Assembly: GCF_014641455.1 (NCBI RefSeq)
Contig: NZ_BMHT01000009.1
Location: 62,001 to 126,000 of the forward strand
Direction: 5' to 3'
Origin: Hymenobacter cavernae
GTDB taxonomy: Bacteria; Bacteroidota; Bacteroidia; Cytophagales; Hymenobacteraceae
Length of the DNA stretch: 64,000 nt
Part shown: in pieces, positions 24,115 to 32,368 of the stretch
Position numbering within the stretch: the stretch's first letter is position 1
Layout of the letters: every line of letters begins with the position of its first letter
Program-made: the position numbers and the translations under genes
The notes under the pieces: generated by a model
Seen by the model: only the letters and a program-made list of their open reading frames with translations
Databases searched by the model: none
What the model was told of the DNA's origin: nothing

Positions 24115-25449
24115 ATGCGCCTGGAGGCCAAGTTGGCCTTGTTCAATGCTTTATCGAAGCTGCTGCTGCTGCTGACGGGCGCGCTGGTGATTCCGCCGGT
24201 GGTGAGCCGGGTCGCTGTTGCACACACCGATCAGCGGCTACACGAGCAGATGGGCGAAGTGCTGAGCCTGATTAAGCGCGACGGCATCACGACGTTTGTG
24301 CGCACCGAGCACGACGAGGCCTACGCCGATTACAACCTGCTCAAGCAGGAATACATCACCCTCACGCCCGTACCGACCAACGCCAAGCACCTAGGTAAGG
24401 TCAACATCTTCGAAGAGATGCGGCAGGTGGACAACGAAATCGAGGATTTTCGCATCCTGAGCTACACCCTACCGAGCCGCGGTCCGCGCACCTACCGACT
24501 TGAGATTGGCAGCAGTCTGGGCACCGTGGAGCTGCTGACGCGCACGCTGCGCAGCATGGCGCTCTGGGTGCTGGTGATTGGGGCCCTCATTACCATCATC
24601 ACCGACGCGGCGTTTGCCCACTACCTGCTCCGCCCGTTGCGGGTGCTCATCCAGCGGAAGCTGCGGGGCGTGCAACACCCGTCGGCCTTCTCGTTTACGC
24701 CCATCCCGACGGACACCACCGACTTTCGCCGCCTCGATACGAGCCTTTCGCGCATGATGCGCCAGATTCAGTCGGCCTTCGAGAAAGAGCGCGAGTTCAT
24801 GTCCAACGTGTCGCACGAACTGCTCACCCCGGTCAGCATCTTGCAGTCGCGCTTCGAGAACATGCTCCAGGACCCCGACCTAGGTGAAGCGCATTCGCTT
24901 AAAATCGTGGATTCGCAGAAAACGCTGTACCGGCTGCGCAACACCGTGCGGACGTTGCTGCTTATCGCTAACATCGAAAATGCGCAGTACCTGCGCGACG
25001 AGCCAGTGTCGTTGGCAGGGGTGCTGGCCGACGTAATCAATGAGCTGGAAGACCGGCTGGCGCAGCGCGAAATCCGGCTGCTGCAAGAGCTGCAACCCGA
25101 CTACGTGCTGCCCGCCGCCAACCGCACGTTGCTCTTCACGCTGCTGTTCAACTTGCTCAGCAACGCTATCAAGTACAACAACTGGGGCGGCGACATCATT
25201 ATTCAGGGCAAGCTGCGCCCGGAAGGTGGCTACCGCCTGAGCGTGACGGATACCGGTCCCGGCATCGCGCCCGAGAACATTCCGCACCTCTTCGACCGGT
25301 TTCGGCGCTTTCACAGCGGCGGCGCCTCGCCCGAAGGCTATGGCCTGGGGTTGCCCATTGCCAAAACCATTGCCGAGTTTCACGGCGCGGAGCTGGTTGC
25401 CGAGTCGGTAGTAGGCCGGGGCACCACTTTTTCCCTGCTGTTCAAGTAG
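24115..25449 (+). CDS. Sensor histidine kinase
   Basis: 444 aa membrane kinase, partner of the upstream response regulator. TM1 in LALFNALSKLLLLLTGALVI, periplasmic sensor ~45-145, TM2 in MALWVLVIGALITIITDAAF, then HisKA with H-box FMSNVSHELLTPVSILQSRF and HATPase_c with N-box LLFNLLSNAIKYNNWGGDII, G1 SVTDTGPGIAPENI and G2 YGLGLPIAKTIAEFHGA. ATG 24115; a GTG at 24109 is two codons upstream. Signal sensed is unknown. Confidence 0.93.
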   Translation: MRLEAKLALFNALSKLLLLLTGALVIPPVVSRVAVAHTDQRLHEQMGEVLSLIKRDGITTFVRTEHDEAYADYNLLKQEYITLTPVPTNAKHLGKVNIFEEMRQVDNEIEDFRILSYTLPSRGPRTYRLEIGSSLGTVELLTRTLRSMALWVLVIGALITIITDAAFAHYLLRPLRVLIQRKLRGVQHPSAFSFTPIPTDTTDFRRLDTSLSRMMRQIQSAFEKEREFMSNVSHELLTPVSILQSRFENMLQDPDLGEAHSLKIVDSQKTLYRLRNTVRTLLLIANIENAQYLRDEPVSLAGVLADVINELEDRLAQREIRLLQELQPDYVLPAANRTLLFTLLFNLLSNAIKYNNWGGDIIIQGKLRPEGGYRLSVTDTGPGIAPENIPHLFDRFRRFHSGGASPEGYGLGLPIAKTIAEFHGAELVAESVVGRGTTFSLLFK

Positions 25450-25539
25450 CACGAAAGCTAGCTTCTGCTTTCACCGCGAATTCATGTCGCTGAGCCTAAA
25501 TTAGATCTATTCCCGCTCGAATAGTCTCAGCCCTTTACC

Positions 25540-25752
25540 ATGCCATCCTTCCTTCTCTCTGTAGTTCTTGCACTTGCCGCGCTGCCGGGGCAAGTCACGC
25601 CAGCCCGAACAGCGGCCGTAAAACCGCACGCCACTGAGCTGCCGTCTCACCTAGCCGTTTTACCGGTTCATAAAAAAATCCAGAAGTCTGCCGCTGCTCG
25701 TCGACCCAAGCGCGTGCTGATTATTAAGTCTACCATCAATGATCAGCTGTAA
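25540..25752 (+). CDS. Small secreted/periplasmic protein of unknown function
   Basis: 70 aa: hydrophobic signal peptide MPSFLLSVVLALAALPGQVT followed by a short, basic, Lys/Arg/His-rich tail (VHKKIQKSAAARRPKRVLII). No family recognised. Clean codon use and a good terminator 35 bp downstream support a real gene; it starts 90 bp after the kinase and might be its cotranscribed small partner. Confidence 0.5.
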   Translation: MPSFLLSVVLALAALPGQVTPARTAAVKPHATELPSHLAVLPVHKKIQKSAAARRPKRVLIIKSTINDQL

Positions 25753-25786
25753 GCTAGGTCAACCTAGGTTGCAACCGATTACTCAT

Positions 25787-25826
25787 CAAGCAAAAAGGCC
25801 GGAAGAACTTCCGGCCTTTTTGCTTG
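25787..25826. terminator. Intrinsic terminator, bidirectional
   Basis: CAAGCAAAAAGGCCGGAAG / CTTCCGGCCTTTTTGCTTG, an 18-bp stem with A- and T-tracts on both sides, between the small secreted protein and convergent surE. Confidence 0.9.
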
Positions 25827-25844
25827 CGGCAAAGTTGATCTATT

Positions 25845-26735
25845 CTAGGAGCTAGCTTTTGTCTTGCTGCTTTTCTTCCCTTTTGCGGGCAGCACCGCCC
25901 CGGTAGCCACCTCTTGGTGGGTAGGATTTTCGGCGGGCTTTTCCCCGCTGAGCGCTAAGCTCCACTGCTCATTAAGCTGCGATACGCCATGCTGGGCCGT
26001 CAGATCGAACTGGCAGGGCACGATAGAAATGTAGTTCTGCGACAGCGCCCACTCGTCGGTGTCCTGGCCTTGGTCTTCGTTCACAAAATTTCCGATGAGC
26101 CAGTAGTAAGGCCGTTGGTGCGGATCGTAGCGCAGGTCGAAGTCTTCCTGCCACTTGGCTCTGGCCTGGCGGCAAATCCGGGCACCTAGGATTGGCTCCT
26201 CTGTTTTCTTGGGAAAGTTGATGTTCAGGGCCGTACCTACCGGAATGCCGTTCGCCAACGCCTGGCGCGTCAGGTGTTCTATCCAGGTTTCAATGTGGGA
26301 GAAATCGGCCAGGTGGCCGTAGTCGCAGAGCGAAAAGCCGATGGCCGGCAGCCCTTCGATAGCCGCTTCAATGGCCGCCGACATCGTGCCCGAATACAGC
26401 ACGTTCACCGACGAATTGGAGCCGTGATTGACGCCCGACACCACCAAGTCAGCTTGTCGGTCGCGCAATACGAAGTGCTTGGCCAGCTTCACGCAGTCGG
26501 CGGGCGTGCCGCTGCATTCGTAGGCCTCAATGCCGTCGAAGATGGTGCTCGGGTCCAGGCGCAGCGGCTGGCCGATGGTGATGGCGTGGCCCATGCCCGA
26601 CTGCGGCGAGTTGGGCGCCACTACCACCACCTCACCGATGCGCTGCATCACGCGCACTAACACCGCGATGCCGGGCGCCGTGATGCCATCATCGTTTGAA
26701 ATCAGAATCAACGGTTTGCGAGATTTGGTAGCCAC
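25845..26735 (-). CDS. surE: 5'/3'-nucleotidase SurE
   Basis: Metal-dependent nucleoside monophosphatase/exopolyphosphatase. LILISNDDGITAPGIAVLVR holds the Asp-Asp metal site; SGVNHGSNSSVNVLYSGTMS and PAIGFSLCDYG are further family signatures. I chose the GTG at 26733-26735 (VATKSRKPL); no ATG is suitably placed, and the 26828 start reads upstream noncoding sequence. At 296 aa it is longer than usual (~255) because of a Lys/Ser-rich tail (LPAKGKKSSKTKASS). Confidence 0.92.
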   Translation of the reverse strand: MATKSRKPLILISNDDGITAPGIAVLVRVMQRIGEVVVVAPNSPQSGMGHAITIGQPLRLDPSTIFDGIEAYECSGTPADCVKLAKHFVLRDRQADLVVSGVNHGSNSSVNVLYSGTMSAAIEAAIEGLPAIGFSLCDYGHLADFSHIETWIEHLTRQALANGIPVGTALNINFPKKTEEPILGARICRQARAKWQEDFDLRYDPHQRPYYWLIGNFVNEDQGQDTDEWALSQNYISIVPCQFDLTAQHGVSQLNEQWSLALSGEKPAENPTHQEVATGAVLPAKGKKSSKTKASS

Positions 26736-26861
26736 GGGCAACAGAATTTGGTGAGAAAAACCTAGCCTCCGATACGTAAGGCGGCCGGTTGTGGTCGTAA
26801 AGTTTTGATTAGAAGCAGCGCGGCTCAACGACCAGCTAGCTCGCCTCGTACTAAAACCATT

Positions 26862-27530
26862 ATGACAGACCTAGCTTACCTTATTCGCTCGACCGCCGGG
26901 GCGCTGCTGCTGACGGCCACGCTCACCGCCTGCGACTCCTCCACGAACAGCACGCCCGCTTCTTCCAGCAGCGATACGCCTTTCGCGGGCAACTCGACGG
27001 CTACTGACCCCGCAGCCGCGGCCGAACGGATAGCGGCTAACCCTAATACGCCCGATTCGCTGCACCTGCTCAGCCCCGGCCAAGCGGGACGGTTACGCAT
27101 TAAAATGTCGGAGAAAGTTCTTCTGGCCCGAGTACCGGCCGAGCAGCTGCGCAAAATCACGCGCACCGTGGGCGACAGCACCTACCCGGCTTATGAGATG
27201 CGCGACGCGCAGCAGCCCAGCGCACCCGCTACGCTACTGGAACTCGCTGGTAATGAGCAAAAAGGCTTCCGCTTGCGCCGCATCATCATCACCGATCCGC
27301 AGTACCGAACGGGTGAGGGCATTGGCGTCGGCTCACCCTTCGGCGTGGCGCGCCAAACCTTCGGGCTTTCCCGCGTACGCATAACCCCAGACGGCTTCGC
27401 GGCCGTGTCGCGCCAAACGCGCATGGCTTGGCTCCTGGATGAAAATTCGCTGCCCGCCAAGCACCCCAACGATATGGCCACCGCTGAAATCCCAACGGCT
27501 ACGCGTATCACGGGTGTAATCGTCTACTAG
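26862..27530 (+). CDS. Lipoprotein of unknown function
   Basis: 222 aa from ATG 26862. Lipoprotein signal: LIRSTAGALLLTATLTACDS with lipobox LTAC. A Ser/Thr/Ala-rich linker (STNSTPASSSSDTPFAG) leads to a compact domain with LSPGQAGRLRIKMSEKVLLA, RRIIITDPQYRTGEGIGVGS and WLLDENSLPAK; the 'GEGIGVGSPFGVARQTFGLS' pattern (a parameterised G-x-S-x-x-x-V) resembles small envelope proteins that carry a 'sets initial slope' motif but I cannot name the family. Probably anchored in the outer membrane facing the periplasm. Confidence 0.75.
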   Translation: MTDLAYLIRSTAGALLLTATLTACDSSTNSTPASSSSDTPFAGNSTATDPAAAAERIAANPNTPDSLHLLSPGQAGRLRIKMSEKVLLARVPAEQLRKITRTVGDSTYPAYEMRDAQQPSAPATLLELAGNEQKGFRLRRIIITDPQYRTGEGIGVGSPFGVARQTFGLSRVRITPDGFAAVSRQTRMAWLLDENSLPAKHPNDMATAEIPTATRITGVIVY

Positions 27531-27636
27531 GTCAATTGCTGTGTTTTACAGCAATTATTGCACTTTGACGATAGTAAAACCTACTGAGAGCTAGGTTTGC
27601 GCTGTCTGCTCCTCCCAAAACCCGCCCCATTACACG

Positions 27637-28071
27637 ATGCTATTCTTCGAAAATCGGTATAACTCCCACGACCTAGGTCTGCTCATACTGCGGGTCGGCA
27701 TTGGCATTATGTTCACCATTCATGGCTACCCCAAGCTGATTGGCGGACCGGAAAAGTGGGTGGAAATCGGAAGCGTGATGAAGTCGTTCGGGATTAGCGC
27801 TTCGCCCGTGATGTGGGGTTTATTGGCTGCCGTATCCGAAGCTATTGGTGGTCAGCTACTTGCTTTCGGGCTTTTCTTTCGGGTTGCCTGCCTGCTGTTG
27901 CTCGGCACCATGCTGGTAGCCACCGCCATGCACCTGATGAATGGCGACGATTTTAACGGCTATTCGCACGCGCTGGAAGCGGCTTTCCTGTTTCTGGGTC
28001 TGCTCTTCGCCGGCCCCGGCAAATACAGCGTCGACCAGATGCTGTTCCCGGAAGAAAGCGAGCTGTATTAA
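27637..28071 (+). CDS. DoxX family membrane protein
   Basis: 144 aa with four hydrophobic segments. LGLLILRVGIGIMFTIHGYP is the DoxX N-terminal signature (R-x-G-x-G-x-x-F-x-x-H-G-x-x-K), followed by MWGLLAAVSEAIGGQLLAFG and LLLLGTMLVATAMHLMNGDD, and a C-terminal AFLFLGLLFAGPGKYSVDQM. Often implicated in oxidative/thiol stress or as a quinone-linked oxidoreductase subunit; the specific role here is unknown. Confidence 0.88.
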   Translation: MLFFENRYNSHDLGLLILRVGIGIMFTIHGYPKLIGGPEKWVEIGSVMKSFGISASPVMWGLLAAVSEAIGGQLLAFGLFFRVACLLLLGTMLVATAMHLMNGDDFNGYSHALEAAFLFLGLLFAGPGKYSVDQMLFPEESELY

Positions 28072-28176
28072 GCAGGAAACCTAGGTTAGCACACTCGTTG
28101 TCATCCTGACAATGAATCATGGCAAGGTTTGTCTGGCGCTAGCCTAGCTTTGCGGCTCTGGCCTTACTCCTGCTTT

Positions 28177-29928
28177 ATGCTTGCTTTTCTGCTTTCCGCG
28201 CTCCTGCTCACCGATTCCGGCCCCAAAACAGACTGGCGCACGCCGTTCGAAAAAGGCGACGGCAACACCACTACCACCTACGCCGAGTGCATTGCGTACT
28301 ACCAACAGCTCGACGCGACGTATCCTGAAATCACGATGCGGGAGGCTGGCACCACCGATATTGGCCAGCCGCTGCACGAAGTAGTCGTGTCGCTGGATGG
28401 CGACGCTGACCCGGCCTCCGTGCGGCGCAAAAACCGGCGTATTGTCTTCATTCAGAATGGCATTCACCCCGGCGAGCCGGAAGGCATTGATGCCTCGATG
28501 ATGCTGGCCCGCGACTACGTGCAGAAGAAAGAGTTGCGGCAGCAATTGGAGAACGTGACGCTGGTCATTATCCCGGCTTACAACGTGGATGGCATGCTGA
28601 ACCGCTCGGCCACGAGCCGCGCCAACCAGAACGGGCCGCGCGAGTACGGCTTCCGGGGCAACGCCCGCAACCTCGACCTGAACCGCGACTACATCAAGCA
28701 GGACTCGCGCAATGCCAAGTCATTTGCCCAGCTTTTCCAGCGTTGGCAGCCTGACTTATTCGTGGACACACACACATCGAACGGCGCTGATTACCAATAC
28801 GTCATGACGCTGATTGACACGCAGAAGGACAAGCTGCACCCCGCGCTCAGCCAGTATTTGCAGAAAACTATGCTGCCGGATCTGTACAGTGGCATGGCAA
28901 AAAAGAAGTGGCCGCTCACGCCGTACGTTGATTTCACGGGTCGTACGCCAGAGAGTGGCTTGCGGGGCTTTTTGGAAACGCCGCGCTACTCCACCGGCTA
29001 CACGACGCTGTTCAACACCATCGGCTTCATCACCGAGACGCACATGTGGAAGCCGTTCACGCCGCGGGTACGTGCCACTTACGACTTTCTGGATCTGCTG
29101 GTGCACCTGGCCCACCGCGACGCCGCACAGCTGGCGCAGGTGCGCGCCACCGCCGAGCAGCAGCTCCGCGCCCAAACGGAGTTCAACCTAGGTTGGCAAC
29201 TCGACACGACGGCCGTAGAGAAGGTCAACTTTCGGGGCTACGAAGGCCGCACCAAAACCAGCGAAGTGAGCGGGCAGCCCCGCCTCTACTACGACCGCAA
29301 AGCGCCGTTTACGCGGCCTGTCAACTTCTACAACACGTATCGACCCACGGCGACGGTGCGCCGCCCGGTCGCCTACCTGATTCCGCAGGCCTGGGGCGAA
29401 GTAATTGACCGTCTGCGGCTCAGCAACGTGCGCCTGCAACGCCTGCGCCGCGACACGACGCTCACCGCCGAAGTATATTACGTGGAAGATTACAAAACCG
29501 CGCCGCGCCCCTACGAAGGCCATTACCTGCACAGCCAGGTGAAACTGCGCCCCGAGCAGCAGAACCTAGCTTTCCGCCGCGGCGACTATGTCATCTACCT
29601 CGACCAGCCCGCCGTGCGCTACCTCGTCGAAACGTTGGAACCCCAGGGCACCGACTCGTTTTTCGCCTGGGGCTTCTTCGACAGCATCTTGCAGCAAAAG
29701 GAGCATTATTCCGACTACATCTTCGAGGACCTGGCTGCTGAGCTATTGAAGCACGACCCGCAGCTACGACAGCAGCTGGAAGCGCGCCGTCAGGCTGATC
29801 CGGTTTTTGCCAAAAGCGGCGCGGCGCAGCTGGATTTTGTGTACCAGCATTCGCCCTATTACGAGAAGTCGCACTTGCGCTACCCGGTGGCGCGCTGGCA
29901 AGGCGGAAAGCTGCCGGTGGAGCCGTAA
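28177..29928 (+). CDS. M14 family zinc metallocarboxypeptidase, secreted
   Basis: 583 aa from ATG 28177 with a short signal-like segment MLAFLLSALLLTDSG. Peptidase M14 domain: first zinc ligands in QNGIHPGEPEGIDASMMLAR (H-x-x-E), NARNLDLNRDYIKQDS (substrate Arg/Asn region), the third ligand His in DLFVDTHTSNGADYQYV, and TGYTTLFNTIGFITETHMWK with the likely catalytic Glu. The long C-terminal region (after ~330) contains PVAYLIPQAWGEVIDRLRLS. A start at 28129 is possible but less signal-like. Likely periplasmic peptide trimming. Confidence 0.88.
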   Translation: MLAFLLSALLLTDSGPKTDWRTPFEKGDGNTTTTYAECIAYYQQLDATYPEITMREAGTTDIGQPLHEVVVSLDGDADPASVRRKNRRIVFIQNGIHPGEPEGIDASMMLARDYVQKKELRQQLENVTLVIIPAYNVDGMLNRSATSRANQNGPREYGFRGNARNLDLNRDYIKQDSRNAKSFAQLFQRWQPDLFVDTHTSNGADYQYVMTLIDTQKDKLHPALSQYLQKTMLPDLYSGMAKKKWPLTPYVDFTGRTPESGLRGFLETPRYSTGYTTLFNTIGFITETHMWKPFTPRVRATYDFLDLLVHLAHRDAAQLAQVRATAEQQLRAQTEFNLGWQLDTTAVEKVNFRGYEGRTKTSEVSGQPRLYYDRKAPFTRPVNFYNTYRPTATVRRPVAYLIPQAWGEVIDRLRLSNVRLQRLRRDTTLTAEVYYVEDYKTAPRPYEGHYLHSQVKLRPEQQNLAFRRGDYVIYLDQPAVRYLVETLEPQGTDSFFAWGFFDSILQQKEHYSDYIFEDLAAELLKHDPQLRQQLEARRQADPVFAKSGAAQLDFVYQHSPYYEKSHLRYPVARWQGGKLPVEP

Positions 29929-29951
29929 AACCACTAGCTTTTAATGACTCC

Positions 29952-30653
29952 CTAATAACCCGGTGGCACCGCCTCTGGCGGTGGCGGCGATTGCAGGGAG
30001 TTAGCGTAATTCACCAGAAAAGCTAGCTCGCGGGCATTTTTGAAACTCAACTCGTTCTCCTTCGCATACGCCTTGATTTCGCGGGCCTGCTTCGGAAAGA
30101 AAGCCAATAAGTCGCGCTTGGTCTTGTGCAGGGCTACCGGCGTTCCCTGGTTTTTACTCAGGTAGAAGGTTGTTGTGATGTCGGTGCTGGAGCGCATCAT
30201 GGTCCGGTTGGCATTCACTACCGCGTAGTTGTATTGCACTGGCTCTTCACGCCGTAAGAGCATTACGGGGCCCTCACTGAGTTGCTCAAAAAAGGCCCAT
30301 ACCTTGAATTCGGGCGCTTTCTTCATCGACCACGGAAACGAATAGGAACGGAAGATGCGGGTAAGTGCCACATATTCTTCTCCTTTCTGCCTGTTCTGCT
30401 CGCCGCGCACGGCAAAGCCCCGCACTATCTCGGCTGGCAGCGTGTAAATGGTGTCATTGGTCATGCGAAGCGCTATTTTGTTCTTCGCCCGATCCAGGCT
30501 GATTTCTCCCTGCACTACCGCGCCGGAAGCCAGCATCACCGAGCCTTCGGTGAAGTGTACAGAGGAGGCATCAGCCCAACCCATTTGTGCCTGTGCCCGT
30601 CCAGTCAGAAGCACGCTCAGCAGGATAACAGTAACGCGTAAGGTAGTTTGCAT
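29952..30653 (-). CDS. Secreted paralogue 3 of a tandem family
   Basis: 233 aa; signal peptide ...LLSVLLTGRAQAQ. Shares with its two upstream neighbours a common plan: a small N-terminal strand region (GSVMLASGAVVQGEISLDRA), a central FFEQLSEGPVMLLRREEPVQ, and a helical C-terminus (KRDLLAFFPKQAREIKAYAK, then NARELAFLVNYANSLQS). No named family; the design suggests a periplasmic or surface protein with a GPVxLLRRE beta core. Last of three genes in a row on the minus strand. Confidence 0.8.
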   Translation of the reverse strand: MQTTLRVTVILLSVLLTGRAQAQMGWADASSVHFTEGSVMLASGAVVQGEISLDRAKNKIALRMTNDTIYTLPAEIVRGFAVRGEQNRQKGEEYVALTRIFRSYSFPWSMKKAPEFKVWAFFEQLSEGPVMLLRREEPVQYNYAVVNANRTMMRSSTDITTTFYLSKNQGTPVALHKTKRDLLAFFPKQAREIKAYAKENELSFKNARELAFLVNYANSLQSPPPPEAVPPGY

Positions 30654-30689
30654 AGTCCATCCTAAAATCTTTCCAGCACCTTATACGCA

Positions 30690-31328
30690 TCAGGGCTGCG
30701 GCGCGGGCAACGAGTTGGCGTAGTTCACGATGAAGGCTAGCTCGCGGGCATTGGTGTAGTGGAGGTTGTTTTCTTTTGCGTACTGCTCAATCTGCGGAGC
30801 CTTCTGTTTGAAGAAGGCGAGCAAATCTTTCTTAGTAGCCCGCAGCGGCAGCACGTTGTTAGTGCCCAGCGCCAGAAAGAAGTTATCGACGCTTGTTGAG
30901 TAGACCATGTTGGCCGAGACATACTGACTAGGCCGCTGGTAGCGCAAGAGCGCAACGGGCCCGTCGCTGATCTGTTCGAAAAAGGCCCAGGTAGGTTGCA
31001 AAGAGCTTTTGTTCAGCACATAGTAAGGCCGGAATACGCGCAGAGTTGACACCAGTTTATCCGCCGTAATCCGCTCCTGCTGCTCTTCTACCGCCACGCA
31101 CTGCACCATCGGCGCCGCGAAAGTATAGACCGAGTCGCTGGCCTTTTTCACTTGCACCACGCCTCTGGCTGGATAGAGCATGACCGTGCCGCGTAGCTGG
31201 GTACCGCTGGTGAGCACTACGGCGCCTACGGCGTACTGCTGTGCATAACCGAAGAACTGTGCCTGTGTTGCCTGGCTGAACACTAAGCTCAGCAACCCGA
31301 TAACCGTAATTTTCCAACGTTTCCACAT
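30690..31328 (-). CDS. Secreted paralogue 2 of a tandem family
   Basis: 212 aa; signal peptide with VIGLLSLVFSQATQAQF. Matching blocks: GAVVLTSGTQLRGTVMLYPA, FFEQISDGPVALLRYQRPSQ, KKDLLAFFKQKAPQIEQYAK and NARELAFIVNYANSLPAPQP. Only 36 bp separate it from paralogue 3, so these two probably share a transcript; a terminator at 31434 separates them from paralogue 1. Confidence 0.8.
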   Translation of the reverse strand: MWKRWKITVIGLLSLVFSQATQAQFFGYAQQYAVGAVVLTSGTQLRGTVMLYPARGVVQVKKASDSVYTFAAPMVQCVAVEEQQERITADKLVSTLRVFRPYYVLNKSSLQPTWAFFEQISDGPVALLRYQRPSQYVSANMVYSTSVDNFFLALGTNNVLPLRATKKDLLAFFKQKAPQIEQYAKENNLHYTNARELAFIVNYANSLPAPQP

Positions 31329-31433
31329 AATCTGAACGGTTGAATAATGACCTGACAGCTACCCATCTACTTGATTAAATATACTTATTTATGGCTCCTT
31401 TGGTGGTGTGTTGGCGCTTAATAGTTTCTGACA

Positions 31434-31471
31434 AAAAAAGAGCCTCCTGTTATGCACAGAAGGCTCTTTTT
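31434..31471. terminator. Intrinsic terminator
   Basis: AAAAAGAGCCTCCTGT / ACAGAAGGCTCTTTTT, about 15 bp stem with one bulge and T-tracts on both strands, following paralogue 1 on the minus strand. Confidence 0.85.
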
Positions 31472-31499
31472 GGTGGTTGCTAAATGAAGTACTATACCG

Positions 31500-32324
31500 C
31501 TACTGCTTAGGCGCGCTTTGGAGCGAGTTGGCGTAGTTTACGATGAAGGCTAGCTCCCGCGCTCTGGTATAATCAAGCTGGTTTTCCTTCGCGTATTTCT
31601 CGATCTGCTTGGCTTGCTGATGGAAAGCAGCCAGCAAGTCTTTCTTCGGGTTGCGCAGCGAGATAATAGCACCCGCGGGCGTACCTAGGTAGAAGTTATC
31701 CTTAATCTCGGTGTAGTAGCCCATTGTGCGCGGCACGCCATACGGGTAGCCGTAGCCCCCATAACCACCGTAACCGCCATAGCCGTAGGGCGAACTAACC
31801 GCCCGTTGCACCAGCGACTCACGGCGCAGCAGCACCGTGGGGCCGCTGCTAAGCTGCTCAAAAAACGCCGGCGACTTGAAGTCGCTGTAGTCGTTGTCGC
31901 GGTTCCAGCGGTACACCCGAAACACGCGCACCAAACTCGTATCGGGCTTTTCGCGGCGCGGACGCGGCGTCATGCCACCATAGGGGCTACCGTAGAAGTA
32001 GCCCATGCGGGCATCGTAGAAGTCATCGTACTGGTTGCGGTTGCGGTCGAGCCGCTCGCCCTTCACCGCGAAGCTCTGCACGGCCACCGCCGAGAGTGTG
32101 CTCACGGTGTTGTTGGGCTGCGTCACCAGAATCACGTCTTCATTGCGATGCAGCGTGAGCGGGCCTTCGATCGTGTCGCCAGTCGCCAGCAGCACGGTGC
32201 CGCCGGCGAATTGCTGAATGAAGGTAGAGCCATTGGAGCGCTGCGACCAGGCATTGCTGCTAGCTAGTAGATTGAGTACCAGCGCCAATACGCAAGCACT
32301 CAGAACGGTACGCATTCGTTTCAT
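31500..32324 (-). CDS. Secreted paralogue 1 of a tandem family
   Basis: 274 aa, the longest of the three. Signal peptide ...LALVLNLLASSNAWSQ. Shared blocks: GGTVLLATGDTIEGPLTLHR, FFEQLSSGPTVLLRRESLVQ, KKDLLAAFHQQAKQIEKYAK and RARELAFIVNYANSLQSAPK. Unique insertions: an Arg/Asp/Tyr-rich segment (YFYGSPYGGMTPRPRREKP) and a Gly/Tyr repeat (YGYGGYGGYGGYGYPYG), low-complexity sequences likely exposed at the surface. The triplet looks like a recent local duplication series. Confidence 0.8.
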   Translation of the reverse strand: MKRMRTVLSACVLALVLNLLASSNAWSQRSNGSTFIQQFAGGTVLLATGDTIEGPLTLHRNEDVILVTQPNNTVSTLSAVAVQSFAVKGERLDRNRNQYDDFYDARMGYFYGSPYGGMTPRPRREKPDTSLVRVFRVYRWNRDNDYSDFKSPAFFEQLSSGPTVLLRRESLVQRAVSSPYGYGGYGGYGGYGYPYGVPRTMGYYTEIKDNFYLGTPAGAIISLRNPKKDLLAAFHQQAKQIEKYAKENQLDYTRARELAFIVNYANSLQSAPKQ

Positions 32325-32368
32325 AACCTAGGAGAGATAATCTGGAAACGCGCCCCGCTTGCCACTCG

